Shown: piece by piece, positions 20,352 to 31,570 of the stretch
Layout: every line of letters starts with the position of its first letter
Position numbering within the stretch: the stretch's first letter is position 1
NCBI RefSeq assembly: GCF_002127325.2
Contig: NC_035443.2
Span: 28,611,838-28,675,837 of the forward strand
Source: Helianthus annuus
Lineage: Eukaryota > Streptophyta > Magnoliopsida > Asterales > Asteraceae
Length of the DNA stretch: 64,000 bases
Reading direction: 5' to 3'
Made by a program: the position numbers and the translations under genes
The notes under the pieces: generated by a model
The model's input: only the letters and a program-made list of their open reading frames with translations
Database searches by the model: none
Told to the model about the DNA's origin: nothing

Positions 20352-20882
20352 TTAAACTGAGTTCCAAAGCTCTTGGGATAATTGCTGAGCAATAGGTTGA
20401 CTTTTGGAAGCATCCACCAACTGCTTCATCAGATCTTTCAAATCAGCAACAGTGGTTTCAATATTGGATATCCTCTCTGTCAAATCCTGATATTTTAATC
20501 CATTACACAAATTAATGGGATCATCTGAATACCCACCAGAGATGGTTGTATCTGCTTTTGAAACAGGAGGTGTTTCCAAGTTTTCATTAATAGATGTCCC
20601 TTGTTCTTGGTTCTGGGGACTTCCCTCTGCATCAGCGGATACCTTAGAAAGCACACCAGCGGTTAACTTGAACACGCCAGTGGTTATCTTGGTAGCCATA
20701 GTAGTGGTTGCATTCAAGGGAGTCTGACTTATGAAACTACTGTCCATATATAGATAAGTGAATCCAACACCTATAGTAGCTGCTCCACTTGAACTACCAA
20801 AAAGAATTTCAGGAAATTCAAGTGGTGTATCCTCCTCAGCTGTTTGTGGGTTAGCCAATTGAATTGGTTCAGACACAGCCAA
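20352..20882 (-). CDS. Additional ORF, N-terminal-side part with short coiled coil
   Basis: 176 residues; a Thr/Ala-rich first half and a helical end (LTERISNIETTVADLKDLMKQ, heptad-like). It is the upstream member of the same minus-strand series. A further decayed piece (20960-21190) precedes it. Function unknown; same caveats as its neighbours. Confidence 0.4.
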   Translation of the reverse strand: MAVSEPIQLANPQTAEEDTPLEFPEILFGSSSGAATIGVGFTYLYMDSSFISQTPLNATTTMATKITTGVFKLTAGVLSKVSADAEGSPQNQEQGTSINENLETPPVSKADTTISGGYSDDPINLCNGLKYQDLTERISNIETTVADLKDLMKQLVDASKSQPIAQQLSQELWNSV

Positions 20883-20959
20883 TGTAGAAGTTGTAGTCTT
20901 AGTAATGTGTTGGTGAGAGGGGTTTTTTTGTGTCTAAATTTTAATGGCCTCAAACAGAG

Positions 20960-21190
20960 TTATGATGGTAGGTGGAATAGGAGATGTGGGGAGTGGTGTT
21001 GAAAGAGAATTTGCCTCCGGAGGAGGGTGTTAAGCATACTCTCAAATGATTGTAATGCTTCATATTGTGGGGTCCTTGTGCTTACAACATGTTCCTTTTG
21101 TGAGGAATCATGAGGAGTTGAGGTTTTAGGTGATGAAGGTATGGTCCCAAAAATCTTACGCAAGCACATAAGACCATACCATAACCTCAT
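20960..21190 (-). pseudogene. Decayed upstream piece of the Copia additional ORF
   Basis: 76-codon minus-strand frame starting RLWYGLMCLRKIFGT, followed by Ser/Thr/His-rich text. It stops being recognisable at ~21195, where a GC-palindrome-bearing LTR begins on the plus strand, so the Copia element appears cut here. Confidence 0.3.
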
Positions 21191-21199
21191 TCCAAGAAC

Positions 21200-22010
21200 A
21201 TCTTGAATAAGACCCTGCGCGGCTACGCAGCGGTTCTAAACAAAATTTGGAAAGATCAGTCTTCTATGACCATGCGCTGGAAAAAAGAAAAGACAAATAT
21301 TTAACTAACACCCCTGCGCGGGCTCACGCAAGGGTACAGTTAGGCCTAGAGGTAAAGTACTAAACATTTCTGCACGCATGAAATCAACACTTGAACGAAA
21401 GGAATCTTTTCTGTTACAACAGAATGGACATGTGGCAATAGTGCAATGGTTTACAGCTGTAGATCTTCTAGAAGGTCTTAAATGCTCATTGTGCATGGCT
21501 TCATTCGGTTATAACCGAATGTGACGTGGCACGATCCTGAGCTCTCATCTAAATCACGATGATAACACTAAATTGAAGAAGGATTTACACAAAACTACTT
21601 TCCACGTGGCATCTCCCCAGCTATCGATCAGACCCACGATCCGTGTGCATGGATGTGAAGTTAACCAATTGACGGAAAGACGTAACTGATAACGGAAAAG
21701 TAATTTTCGTCACTTCCCCGTCACCTTTTTTGGCGCCAAAATATTGGTTATAAATATGGGAATGCAGGTATGATCTCACAGCTTACTTTCACTCCTACTT
21801 CATCCTTTTCCTTTGAGATCACTGTACTTATTCTCACGCCGGAGGGTTGTCACGGAGAGAACCCCCATTCTCCCCGTGGTGAGTCTAACGGCTTTCTGTT
21901 TTGCAGTGTTCTCCGGTGAAGTAGTCCTCAACCAATCAGCGAATCGGCGAGAAGATTAACCTCTTTTATGCAGAGACAAAACCCCAGATCCGATTGACTC
22001 CGGTCAATTC
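21200..22010 (+). mobile_element. 5' LTR of a Tat-lineage Ty3/Gypsy element (boundaries approximate)
   Basis: It contains GC-palindromic modules (TGCGCGGCTACGCA at ~21215, CTGCGCGGGCTCACGCAAGG at ~21313), a GGTTATAAATATGGG TATA region at ~21742 and a pyrimidine-rich start region. A TGGCGAGACTCC sequence near 22018 is a candidate PBS. It lies just upstream of a Tat-type gag in the same orientation. No second LTR copy was found, so exact ends cannot be set. Confidence 0.45.
21742..21756 (+). promoter_or_regulatory. TATA box of the Tat-type LTR
   Basis: GGTTATAAATATGGG, followed ~35 bp later by a pyrimidine-rich CTTTCACTCCTAC start region. Confidence 0.55.
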
Positions 22011-22186
22011 TACCTCCTGGCGAGACTCCAATCCCTTGGTATGTTAAGTCCCAAAGTACGTTGAATGCCATTTATGCATAGCTCTATGCACAAACTGCTC
22101 AACCAGCACCACAGATACGTAGATCTACAGCTCAGGTGCGAGCTCCATCTGCACCTCGAGTGCTACATTATGATTCACGATCACAC

Positions 22187-23365
22187 ATGTCGGTCGATGA
22201 TACAGAAGTTTACCCTCAGTCCAGCACCAAATATGAGTCTATTCATTCTGAATCTAGACGACGAGATCATCGTGAAGAGCAATATTCTCAAAAGCGCTAA
22301 TCGGTTCATTCGCTTTTGGGCCCCCATTTCTCACAAAAGCGGGACACCCAAACCGATGAATACGGTAGAACGTACAATGAAGACGGCAACACAAGCGTTT
22401 TCAATCGGATACTGAAAGATCATGCCAGTTACAAGCCAAAATTCCGTGCGGTTTATAACCCAGAAGCGGAGCATGATTACAATCTGATTTATCGACCAGC
22501 GGAAGCTGCTGAGAATTCCAAGTTTATTAGGGAGATTGAACTGGCTCCCCTTGAGTGGGCAAAATTACCTTCAAATGTAGGAAAATTCAATGGATTGTCA
22601 AATCCTGATGATCACCTGTGCATGTTCACCAGCGCGGGACTGGTCGGCGGAGGGACACTACCTATGTGGTGCCACCTGTTTGTCCAAACCCTCACTGGCG
22701 CCACGCGCCTTTGGTTTAACAACTTACCAGTAGGTAAGTTAACATACTGGGTTGATTTTAAGGAGAAATTTCTGGTTCATTTCAGTCAACAGCGCCGATC
22801 TATTCGAGACTCCGCGGATGTCATGAACATTTGGCGGAGAGACGATGAAAGTTTGGAAGATTTCATCACGAGGTATAAAGGATTGTCGAAGAGTTGGGAG
22901 AAGTTAATGGCAGCAGCCAAGGTCTATGCTCAAACTGAGCGCAATTTAAGCTCCAACAGACCACCAATGCCCCAGAATCGCCCTCAAGACATGAGCGGAA
23001 GCAGTGGCCGGAAGTTTAAGAAAAGTTGGAAAGACTCAACCTCAAGCGCATACTCTTCAGATGATGCTCGCGCAACGATCAACAAGATCACAGCTCAAAA
23101 GGAAACCAAGCAAGAAAACCGCAAAAGACAATGGAGGCCTCTCACCAAGACACCGGCGAAGGTGCTTAGCATTGAAAATTACCAGTTCAAGACACCACCG
23201 CAGATGAAAAACAAGAGGGGACAAGATCCAAACCTCTATTGTGAGTATCACAAAGATAATGGCCACACCACGGACAACTGTATCAGTCTGCGAACAGAAA
23301 TAGAGAAAGCACTCAAGAGCGGAGAGCTTACCCACTTAGTTCAAACAGATCACCCGTTGAGTTGA
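22187..23365 (+). pseudogene. Tat-lineage Gypsy gag with one in-frame stop
   Basis: The frame opens at ATG 22187, is interrupted by TAA at 22298-22300, then runs open to a TGA after 23362. It includes the Retrotrans_gag core (LAPLEWAKLPSNVGKFNGLS ... LWFNNLPVGKLTYWVDFKEK ... RRSIRDSADVMNIWRRDDES) and a C-terminal YCEYHKDNGHTTDNCISLRT with FCxxHxxxGHxTxxC spacing, the hallmark of Tat/Ogre-type Gag. Protease and pol do not follow. An alternative frame at 22065-22415 overlaps but lacks these motifs. Confidence 0.7.
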
Positions 23366-23667
23366 GATGAAGGGCTAAGCAACAAAAAAGCTAAGCAAAC
23401 CTAAGGGTCCAGGGCAATACATCACGCATGTAATCATAGTTCCTTTCATATTTAGCGGGTCCCTCAAACTTGCTAACTTATGGCACAAGGACTATTTATC
23501 CTAATAGTAGCTTTGTACTACATGGCCTCTGCGCCTTATCCAAATCAATACAAAGCATGTGACATTACGCTTTTATGTTCTATTACAAATGCATGCAATT
23601 TCTTTTGGTAAGCACAAAAACACTATGGTAATCTAAGACAAGTCTCATGAACGGTCCGCGGTCACAG
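23366..23667 (+). other. Tat element internal DNA left of the Athila insertion
   Basis: About 300 bp of non-coding DNA after the gag stop. It resumes at 30881-31135 on the far side of the nested Athila-type element. Together only ~560 bp separate gag from the antisense gene, so pol is absent. Confidence 0.45.
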
Positions 23668-25322
23668 GTGCAAAACTAACCCTTTTTTAGTACTAATTTT
23701 GGAAAAAGTGTGCTTTTGTCTTCCTTTTGTATTTTCAGGATTAAATGAGCTCAAATTAACTAAAGAAGCAAAAAGACAGCAAAATCTAACATAAATACAA
23801 GAAAAGGGACAAAAGTGGAATGCCCGACCCCTCAACAGCATCTTCCCAAGCAAAACTAAGAAAGCAGAAGACTGAACACGCCACGTGCTCAGCGAGCACG
23901 GGGCCGTGCCCAAGAAGAAGCAGAAAAGACAAACCTATAGAAGCTTCTACTGCCCACCACGGGGCCGTGCCCAACGGACACAGGGGCGTGGTCAACTTGC
24001 TGCAGGCGCATTTATTGTAATTGCGAATTACAATTAATGAGGAGAGAGAGTGTCAGATAGACACGGGGCCGTGCCCAGCGGGCACGGGGCCGTGCCCGGG
24101 CTTCTGTTCAGCCTATAAATAGGAGTGCTTGGAGCCATTTCAACTCATCCCTTGGCACACCACCTCTCTCACACTTCACCCACCACCCACCACCACCATA
24201 ACACCAACATCCACCACCATCATCCATTGTCCATCATAGAGTGTGTGAGTCGCCTCGGGATCCAAGATTGATCATAAGAGTTCTTGACAATCAAAGGCCA
24301 TGTTTGCCTAAGTCTCTTACATCACTTGGTGAAGACAAGTGTTTAGTGTAATACTTTTTATTTTTAATCTTTTGCACTTTTTAATTGGTTTTGTATTAAT
24401 GACTTTAATTACTAGTTTCTTTTGTTGAAGGTGATTCTTCCTTATCGTTTGTCCGTGGTGTCTTGGCATTATTTTACTGTCTATATAAAATAAAAGATTT
24501 TCACCATTCATATCTCCACGGTCTATATGGAGGTATGTTGGCTACCTGGTCAGGGGTTAAGGGAACGGTTTGGTAAGAGTCTTGCCATTGTTCAGTGTAT
24601 AGATCCTACAAAGCTCCTGGGTCAAATTTAGTAGGACCTCCTTCAATACCCAAAGGTATTGGATGGCGGGGGTCCAAACTCTTTGATCCCCTCATAAGTT
24701 AAACTACTATTAAAACTTTAACCCAGCTACTTAGGACTGTATCCCTGCTGACTCAGACTACTTAGCTGAGGGTAACGTCGCCTTCAAAAGAGGGGCCTAC
24801 CACATTATGCATTAATAACTTAATTCATTATCTTTCAATAATCCGACCCTTTAGGATTGTATCCTTGCTGACTCAAACTACTGGGTTGAGGGTAACGTCA
24901 CCTTCAAAAGAGGGGCCTGCTACAATAACTAAGATAATCTCTTAAACAAGTGCAAAAGTGCGAAAATAATCAAAGGGTACACTAACACACGAGTCAGATC
25001 CAAGTGATTCATCTTGTCTATCTGTTTTTATTTTTATTTTTATTTTTCAGCATTTTAGATAGTTTTATTTTCTTTATTTAAAAATCTTTTCTAACATTTT
25101 GATTTGATTAGACGTTGAGGATAAACCGGTACTAAAAGATCTTGTGTCCTTGGACGACCTCGGTATCTTACCAACACTATACTACGTCCACGATAGGTGC
25201 ACTTGCCCATATGTGTGTTTAGTGTTAGTAAATATCGTGTTTTATAAATTTAAAACTTGGCTAAAAAGTGTAAAAGGCTTAAAATACATACCTAAATTAT
25301 ATACACACTTAAGCACGCAACA
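23668..25322 (+). repeat. 5' LTR of the Athila-type element (start truncated)
   Basis: It aligns with 29751-30880 but lacks the first ~43 bp of that copy and keeps ~450 bp that the 3' LTR has lost, including the TATA box and the GC palindromes. It ends GCACGCAACA immediately before the PBS. Confidence 0.75.
24060..24122 (+). promoter_or_regulatory. Paired GC palindromes and TATA box in the Athila-type LTR
   Basis: Two ACGGGGCCGTGCCC modules (24063 and 24084) form strong hairpins, e.g. GGGCACGG-GG-CCGTGCCC. They are followed by GCCTATAAATAGGAG at 24111-24125. Additional copies are at ~23899 and ~23958. This promoter block is deleted in the 3' LTR. Confidence 0.7.
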
Positions 25323-25324
25323 AG

Positions 25325-25346
25325 TTTTTGGCGCCGTTGCCAGGGA
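25325..25346 (+). promoter_or_regulatory. Primer-binding site of the Athila-type element
   Basis: TTTTTGGCGCCGTTGCCAGG follows the 5' LTR by two bases. This TGGCGCCGTTGCC sequence is characteristic of plant Athila-lineage elements. Confidence 0.85.
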
Positions 25347-25721
25347 CACAAGGATTTTAAGAAAGTTAGGAATCAACGGCCTAATCATTTTTTTTATTTT
25401 TTATTTTTTTTAGGATTTTCTTAGATTTTTCAGCTTCTGCAGAGCTCAGCACGGGCCGTGCCTGGTCGGACACGGGCCATGCCCAGCAGTGTTACTAGCA
25501 GTTTTTAATTTTCCAAGTTACAGAAGGCTGACCACGGGGCCGTGTCGGTGCAACACGGGGCCGTGTCCAACTTTCTAGTAACAGGGATTCGGAAAACAAT
25601 CACTATAACTCCGACGACGGGCCGTGTTCACTGAGCACGGGGCCGTGGTGAACTTTCTGACCAACATTCTTTTTTGTTTTTGTTGCAGGACTTGGAACCA
25701 GACGCCACCTCTACGTAGTGT
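25347..25721 (+). other. 5' leader of the Athila-type element
   Basis: Short T-rich stretch, then five or six CACGGGCCGTG/CACGGGGCCGTG-type hairpin modules (25448-25650) ending shortly before the gag ATG at 25722. Confidence 0.6.
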
Positions 25722-27959
25722 ATGAGCTCCAATTCTAATAAAGACATAAAAGAACCTCTAGAAGAACCCGAACGCTTTCTCAGAAAAAGACTAAAAGCTA
25801 AAAACCAAGAGAAGGTTTCGGGGGACCCACTTCCAATGGCGGACCAACGTACCCTCATGGACTACCTACGACCCACCGTAGGTAATCTCGGCGCCGCTAT
25901 CAATGCACCGATTGTCGAAGCCAACAACTTCGAACTTCGGCCACATTTGATACAGATGCTTCAAAACTCTGCAACCTTTCATGGGCTTGCGGACGAGGAT
26001 CCCCATCTACATATTACTAATTTCTTAGAAATATGTGATACCCTTCGGATCAATGGATCATCAAATGACGCCATCCGCCTTCGAATGTTTCCATTATCAC
26101 TAAAAGACCGAGCAAAAGCTTGGCTTAACGCCCTCCCAATTGGTTCGGTAAACACCCGGGATGAAGTAGCCCAAAAATTTCTATATAAGTATTTCCCTCC
26201 CGCTAAAACGGCTAAATTAATGACTGAAATTAATACATACTCGCAAGAGGAGGGGGAATCCTTATATGAAATTTGGGAAAGGTTCAAGGAGCTATTACGA
26301 AAGTGTCCCCATCACGGTCTTGCGGTGTGGCAATAAGTATCCACTTTTTATAATGGACTGTTGCCACATACTAGACAAACACTTGACTCTAGCTCTGGGG
26401 GACTTTTAGGTAATCGCCGCCCGCATGAAATATATAATCAAATTGAGGAAATTGCTCAAACCAATTTCCAGTGGCACACTCCCCGAGGCAATAAATCTAT
26501 TGCCCTGGGCGCCCATAAGGTTGATGAAAGCACTTCTTTACAAGCCCAAATCGAGGCCCTTTCTTCTAAAATTAAAAAGTTAGAGATGACAAAATTAGTC
26601 TCGGTTATAGCTTGTGAAGGGTGTGGTGGGCCACATGAAAATTGGAGTTGTATGAAAGAAACAGATGATCAACCAGAATCGGTAAACTACATTGATAATA
26701 GACCTAGGCCGTCGGGTCCTTCAACGTTTACCTACTACCAAGGATGGCGTAACCACCCTAACCTTGGTTGGAGAGAACCCGGCAATAGTAGTAACCAGCA
26801 AAGCCTAAATCAACGAACAAACTTTCAACAACCAAGAAATGAGTCACAAAATTTCCCTCAACAACAAGGTGGACGAGAAAGGCTTGAAGATACTATATCT
26901 CGCCTCATCTCCGACACTGAAAAGAAAAACTCGGATAGGTTTCTACAATTAGAATCAAATTTTAGAAATCAACAAGCTAGTATACAAAACATCGAAAAAC
27001 AAATAAATCAACTAGCCCAAAATTTCTCCGAGAGACCGCAAGGCGCGTTACCAAGTAATACCGAAACAAACCCAAAGGCGCAAGTTCATCTCATAACGCT
27101 ACGGAACCGTACCGTGGGTCCCGCGGAAGGGCCACCGCCTACTAAGGAGATCGAAACACTGCCCCAACAAGAGAAGGTTTCTCCTCCATCACCAGAGCCC
27201 ACCAAGGCTCCTCCGGTTCCGTACCCCGGTAGGTTAATCCGTCAAAAGACCAATGAGCAATTCGCAAAATTCGAAAGTCTACTAAAACAATTGCATGTCA
27301 ACATTCCTTTCATTGACGTCCTAACCCAAATGCCTAAATACTCAAAATTCATGAGGGACTTCCTCACTCATAAAAGGAAAATTGAATCATTGCAATTAAT
27401 TAACTTAGGCGAAGAATGCTCCGCCCTCGTACTCAACAGACTCCCCCAAAAGAAAATTGATCCCGGAAGCTTCACAATTCCTTGCTCGATTGGGGACTCC
27501 CCCATTCGTAATGCACTAGCTGATCTTGGGGCTAGCATTAACCTCATGCCCGCATCAATGTTCAAGCGACTCGGCCTGGGAAAAACGAGTCCTACAAAGA
27601 TGAGTACACAACTTGCTGATCGATCCGTCAAATTCCCGCAGGGTGTCGCAGAAAATCTACTAGTCAAGGTCGACAATTTCGTTTACCCGGCCGACTTTAT
27701 CATACTTGATATTGAAGAAGACACCGAAGTCCCCTTCATACTAGGGAGGCCATTTCTAGCCACCGCACAAGCAGTGGTAGACATGAATGACGGAACACTC
27801 ACTTTAAAATATGGGGATAAGGAAGTGAAGTTCGGGGTTGGGAAGAGAATAGAGGACGATGACCCGGTCAATTACATGAAGGTTATTGATTCGACTTTGG
27901 ATGATGCTCTCCGACGGTGCAAAATGGGATGCAAAACATCCCGCTCGGAAAACATATAA
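25722..27959 (+). pseudogene. Athila-type gag-protease, one premature stop
   Basis: The frame starts at ATG 25722 and is open except for one TAA at 26334-26336 (after GLAVWQ), where related Gags continue with Gln; 26361 onwards is in the same frame. Features: Retrotrans_gag core (RLRMFPLSLKDRAKAWLNAL, EIWERFKELLRKCPHHGL), a zinc knuckle of CX2CX3HX4C spacing (CEGCGGPHENWSC, 26613-26651), coiled coil, Pro-rich linker, then a retropepsin-like domain with DLGA (from 27522) and ILGRPFLAT. The DLGA in place of DSGA is common in Athila. Stop at 27959; no RT follows. Confidence 0.8.
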
Positions 27960-29750
27960 CCTCACCTTGGGTCTAGCCAAGGACCCTTATAAACGTGGCG
28001 CACCACGGAGGCATTCTGCGGAACTATCCTTAGTTTAGTTTAATCTTTTAGTTTAATTTTAATTTGCAGAAATAAAACACACTCTGGATGGTCAAGGATA
28101 ACAAGGGAAACGAGAAACATCGCCCCATGCACTAAAATAGAGCAATCTGACAACGATCTCTCGATTACAGTAGGCTCAGCATGGGCCGTGTTCACCCAAC
28201 ACGGCCCCGTGTTGCACAATCTGCAGCAAATCGCCCAGTTCAGGTAACTGGACACGCCCCCGTGCCCAGGCTTCTGTTTCTTTTCTTAAATTTTTGTTAC
28301 TGGCACCTGAACACGGGGCCGTGCCCGGTCCCCACGGGGCCGTGACCAGACTGCCATAACATAAAATTTTGCTTTTAACACCATTTTACACATTCAATCA
28401 ACCTAAAAACTTGTTTTTTGGGACACATTGAGGACAATCTGTAATTTAAGTGTGGGGGGGATGCTAAAACCTTGAATTTTGCAAGTCCTAATAACAAGCC
28501 TTACACAAAACTCTATTGGAACCGCTAATCACCCCAAATTTTTTCCATAACAAGCCTTACACAAAACTCTATTGGAACCGCTAATCACCCCAAATTTTTT
28601 CCAAAAATTTTCATTTTTTTTACTTGTCTAAGTTTAAGTTGGGAATTCAAGTCTTAACAAGGTTATATTTTTACAAGTTTACAACCGATAGCGTCGTGAT
28701 AAAAAGAACCAACATAAGAAAATTATGAAAAGGCATGACAAACATAGTTAAAATTTGATTATATATACTTGATCACATAAAAAATATATATCTTTACACT
28801 AAATGCTCATTTTTCGTTTCTTGTGTGAATAGTCGCTTGGTTCATACAACTCTAGAACTTGCCACAACAATACATTCCCGGTCCTTACCAACTTAAACTC
28901 GAGTAAGTAAATGATGGAGGCATTAGGACTAACCCTTCTTTTATTCTACACCATTATTTTTCATTTTTTTACCACCTACCCAAAATCCCCCTAGTTAACC
29001 CCTTTGAGCCTAAACCTTTTCATTTCTTAACCCAAAACAACCCTTTTAACCCACCTAAACCTTTTTTTTAACCCTTTTTTTAGTAACAACGTTCGGTTCT
29101 CTTATAACTTCTTAAAAAAAAAAATCTATATTTTTATTTTGATGAAACCAAATAAGCAAACAAAGTTTATCAAAAATAACTTTGTTTGAACAATTCATCA
29201 AAATAACATAAAAATATGAAAAAATAATAATAATAATAAGTCTTTTAAACCGACGTTTGTTACGCCTTTCGCCCTTTTTACTAACCACTAACCCAACCAC
29301 CCACCTTTAGCCCAAGCCTAACCCTTCATCCATAAAGTCCTCTTGATATTTACAAAGGCGTATAGTTAAAAAGGAGGAGGATTGATTGCTTGGCAAGCTT
29401 ATGGTAGGAGTAAGTTCCATGCCGCTCTCGAGTGATTCACTAAAAATACACCTTCGGCCGAGTGTTGAGTGATCCCCCGTGAGGTATGCAAACTTGTATA
29501 TAAATAGAATTTTAAAAAGGTATGTTATGCCCTAATAAGTAATTTATCTTAAGAAACGTTCTTAATAAATCATGCTGAATAGGATTGTAAATAAATAAAA
29601 ATAAAATCTCAATAAAGAATCTTGGAAATCCCGACACTTTATGACAAGCCCGAAAACCTTCTCTTCTACCCATTCCATTTGGGAGTGAATAAAGCCACAT
29701 TATAAAGAGTTTTGCTTGAGAACAAGCAAAGACTCAAGTGTGGAGGTATT
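27960..29750 (+). other. 3' non-coding region of the Athila-type element
   Basis: It contains more CACGGGGCCGTG modules (28170-28350) and, at 28427-28460, GGACACATTGAGGACAATCT and AAGTGTGGGGGGGATG, the long-known Athila internal purine-rich landmark. A 56-bp duplication and AT-rich text follow. AAGTGTGGAGGTATT directly before the 3' LTR is the polypurine tract. No frame of interest. Confidence 0.65.
28490..28604. repeat. 56-58-bp tandem duplication
   Basis: TAACAAGCCTTACACAAAAC... through CCCCAAATTTTTTCCA occurs twice in direct succession (from 28490 and 28547) with no visible substitution, so it is a recent slippage event. Confidence 0.85.
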
Positions 29751-30880
29751 TGATATGCGCAAAATGCAACATATAAATTATATCAATTGTGGCATAAAAC
29801 TAACCTTTTTTTTAGTACTAATGTTGGAAAAAGTGTGCTTTTAACAAAAGAAGCAAAAAGACAGCAAAATCTAACATAAATACAAGAAAAGGGACAAAAG
29901 TGAAATGCCCGACCCCTCAACCGCATCTTCCCAAGCAAAACTAAGAAAGCAGAAGACTGAACACGCCCCATTCTCAGCGAGCACTTTTTAATGACTTTAA
30001 TTGGTTTGTCCGTGGTGTCTTGGCATTATTTTACTGTCTATATAAAATAAAAGATTTACACCATTCATATCTCCACGGTCTATATGGAGGTATGTTGGCT
30101 ACCTGGTCGGGGGTTAAGGGAACGGTTTGGTAAAAGTCTTGCCATTGTTCAGTGTATAGATCCTGCAAAGGACCTGGGTCAAATTTAGTAGGACCTCCTT
30201 CAATACCCAAAGGTATTGGATGGCGGGGGTCCAAACTCTTTGATCCCCTCATAAGTTAAACTACTATTAAAACTTTAACCCAACTACTTAGGACTGCATC
30301 CCTGCTGACTCAGACTACTAAGCTGAGGGTAACGTCACCTTCAAAAGAGGGGCCTACCACATTATGCATTAATAACTTAATTCATTATCTTTCAATAATC
30401 CGACCCTTTAGGATTGTATCCTTGCTGACTCAAACTACTGAGTTGAGGGTAACGTCACCTTCAAAAGAGGGGCCTACTACAATAACTAAGATAATCTCTT
30501 AAACAAGTGCACAAGTGCGAAAATAATCAAAGGTTACACTAACACACGAGTCGGATCCAACTGATTCATCTTGTCTATCTGTTTTTATTTTTATTTTTAT
30601 TTATCAGCATTTTAGATAGTTTTATTTTCTTAGTTTAAAAATCTTTTCTAACATTTTGATTTGATTAGACGTTGAGGATAAACCGGTACTAAAAGCTCTT
30701 GTGTCCTTGGACGACCTCGGTATCTTACCAACACTATACTACGTTCACGATGGGTGCACTTGCCCATATGTGTGTTTAGTGTTAGTAAATATCGTGTTTT
30801 ATAAATTTAAAACTTGGCTAAAAAGTGTAAAAGGACTTAAAATACATACCTAAATTATATACACACTTAAGCACGCATCA
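29751..30880 (+). repeat. 3' LTR of the Athila-type element (internally deleted)
   Basis: 1130 bp. It matches the 5' LTR apart from the ~450-bp deletion at ~29985 that removed the TATA box and GC palindromes, plus a small one near 29840. The start TGATATGCGC is intact here and missing from the 5' LTR. Confidence 0.8.
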
Positions 30881-31135
30881 GGTACTGTTTAAGGTCCAGC
30901 CCTACGTTCATACATGAGCTTTATACCATCTTTATTTGTCTTACCTAAACAAAGCAGTTGTACCCGTGCAAATATTGTAACTAAAACATACCATGCATTC
31001 ACAAAAGTTACGTGCGCAGCAGCGCATTAATAAAGTTACTTGCGCAAAAGCGCATTAACTAAACATTACAAAGAAATGGGATCCACATCCCAAGTGTGTC
31101 CAAAACAAACAACTATCAAGTACAAGATAACCTAT
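30881..31135 (+). other. Tat element internal DNA right of the Athila insertion
   Basis: Non-coding continuation of 23366-23667. It includes GTGCGCAGCAGCGCATTA and GCGCAAAAGCGCATTA near 31010-31060, small GC palindromes in the style of the Tat LTR. Confidence 0.4.
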
Positions 31136-31155
31136 TCTAAATCTTCATCATCAGA
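31136..31155 (-). pseudogene. C-terminal codons of the Tat antisense gene, cut off by a transposon
   Basis: Minus-strand SDDEDLE followed by TAG. If the CACTA-like element 31156-36584 is removed, these codons continue the frame that reads ...FPNEAD at 36585 and beyond, giving an acidic C-terminus. Confidence 0.6.
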
Positions 31156-31189
31156 ACTACAAGAAATTTGGTGCTTTCCCAACACAAAG

Positions 31190-31570
31190 TATGTGTGGAA
31201 AAAAGCATATAGTGTGTTGGTAGTTGTCTTTACCTATACATAAATTAAGTGTAATAATGTGTAGACTCGTGACTGTGGATATAGGCCATTACCCACACAT
31301 AAGTTATGTGTAGGTATATAGCAAGCTATACCTACATATATATATGTGTGGCTAAAAGGCATTTATATGTGTGGTTAAAAGTACAACAATTTGTTTATAA
31401 GGCAGGTGACATGGCATCTGACGTGGCAGGTGACATGGCATCCGACGTGGCGGGTGACATGGCATGAATATATGTGTAGGTAAAAGTAATCTTATATGTA
31501 GGTAAAAGTAATATTATTGTAGGTAAATGTTGAAGATGTGTTGGTATTGATCTTAATATGTGTTGAAACA
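31190..31570. repeat. CACTA-like left subterminal repeats
   Basis: Repeated GTGTGGTTAAAAG, TATGTGTAGGTAAAAGT and GTGTTGGTA motifs; also three tandem GACATGGCATC(T/C)GACGTGG units at 31405-31465. Confidence 0.6.

Larger units (their letters stand above)
23668..30880 (+). mobile_element. Athila-type Ty3/Gypsy element, gag-PR only (pol-less)
   Basis: It has a 5' LTR (23668-25322), an Athila PBS (25325-25346), gag-protease (25722-27959), a long 3' region and a 3' LTR (29751-30880, TGATATGCGC...GCACGCATCA). No RT, RNase H or integrase frame exists, so it is non-autonomous. GC palindromes of the CACGGGGCCGTG type occur about a dozen times in LTR and internal non-coding parts. The bases after the 3' LTR are GGTAC; GGTGC precedes the truncated 5' LTR, a possible TSD with one change. 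It sits inside the Tat-type element. Confidence 0.8.

Noticed and set aside
18568..20882. Retroviral-type envelope gene
   Set aside because: No signal peptide, transmembrane helix or cleavage motif is visible; only the position is suggestive, so it is left as an additional ORF.
22065..22415. 116-codon plus-strand frame as a separate gene
   Set aside because: It overlaps the Tat-type gag in another frame and lacks gag or other motifs; the adjacent frame gives the continuous Gag.
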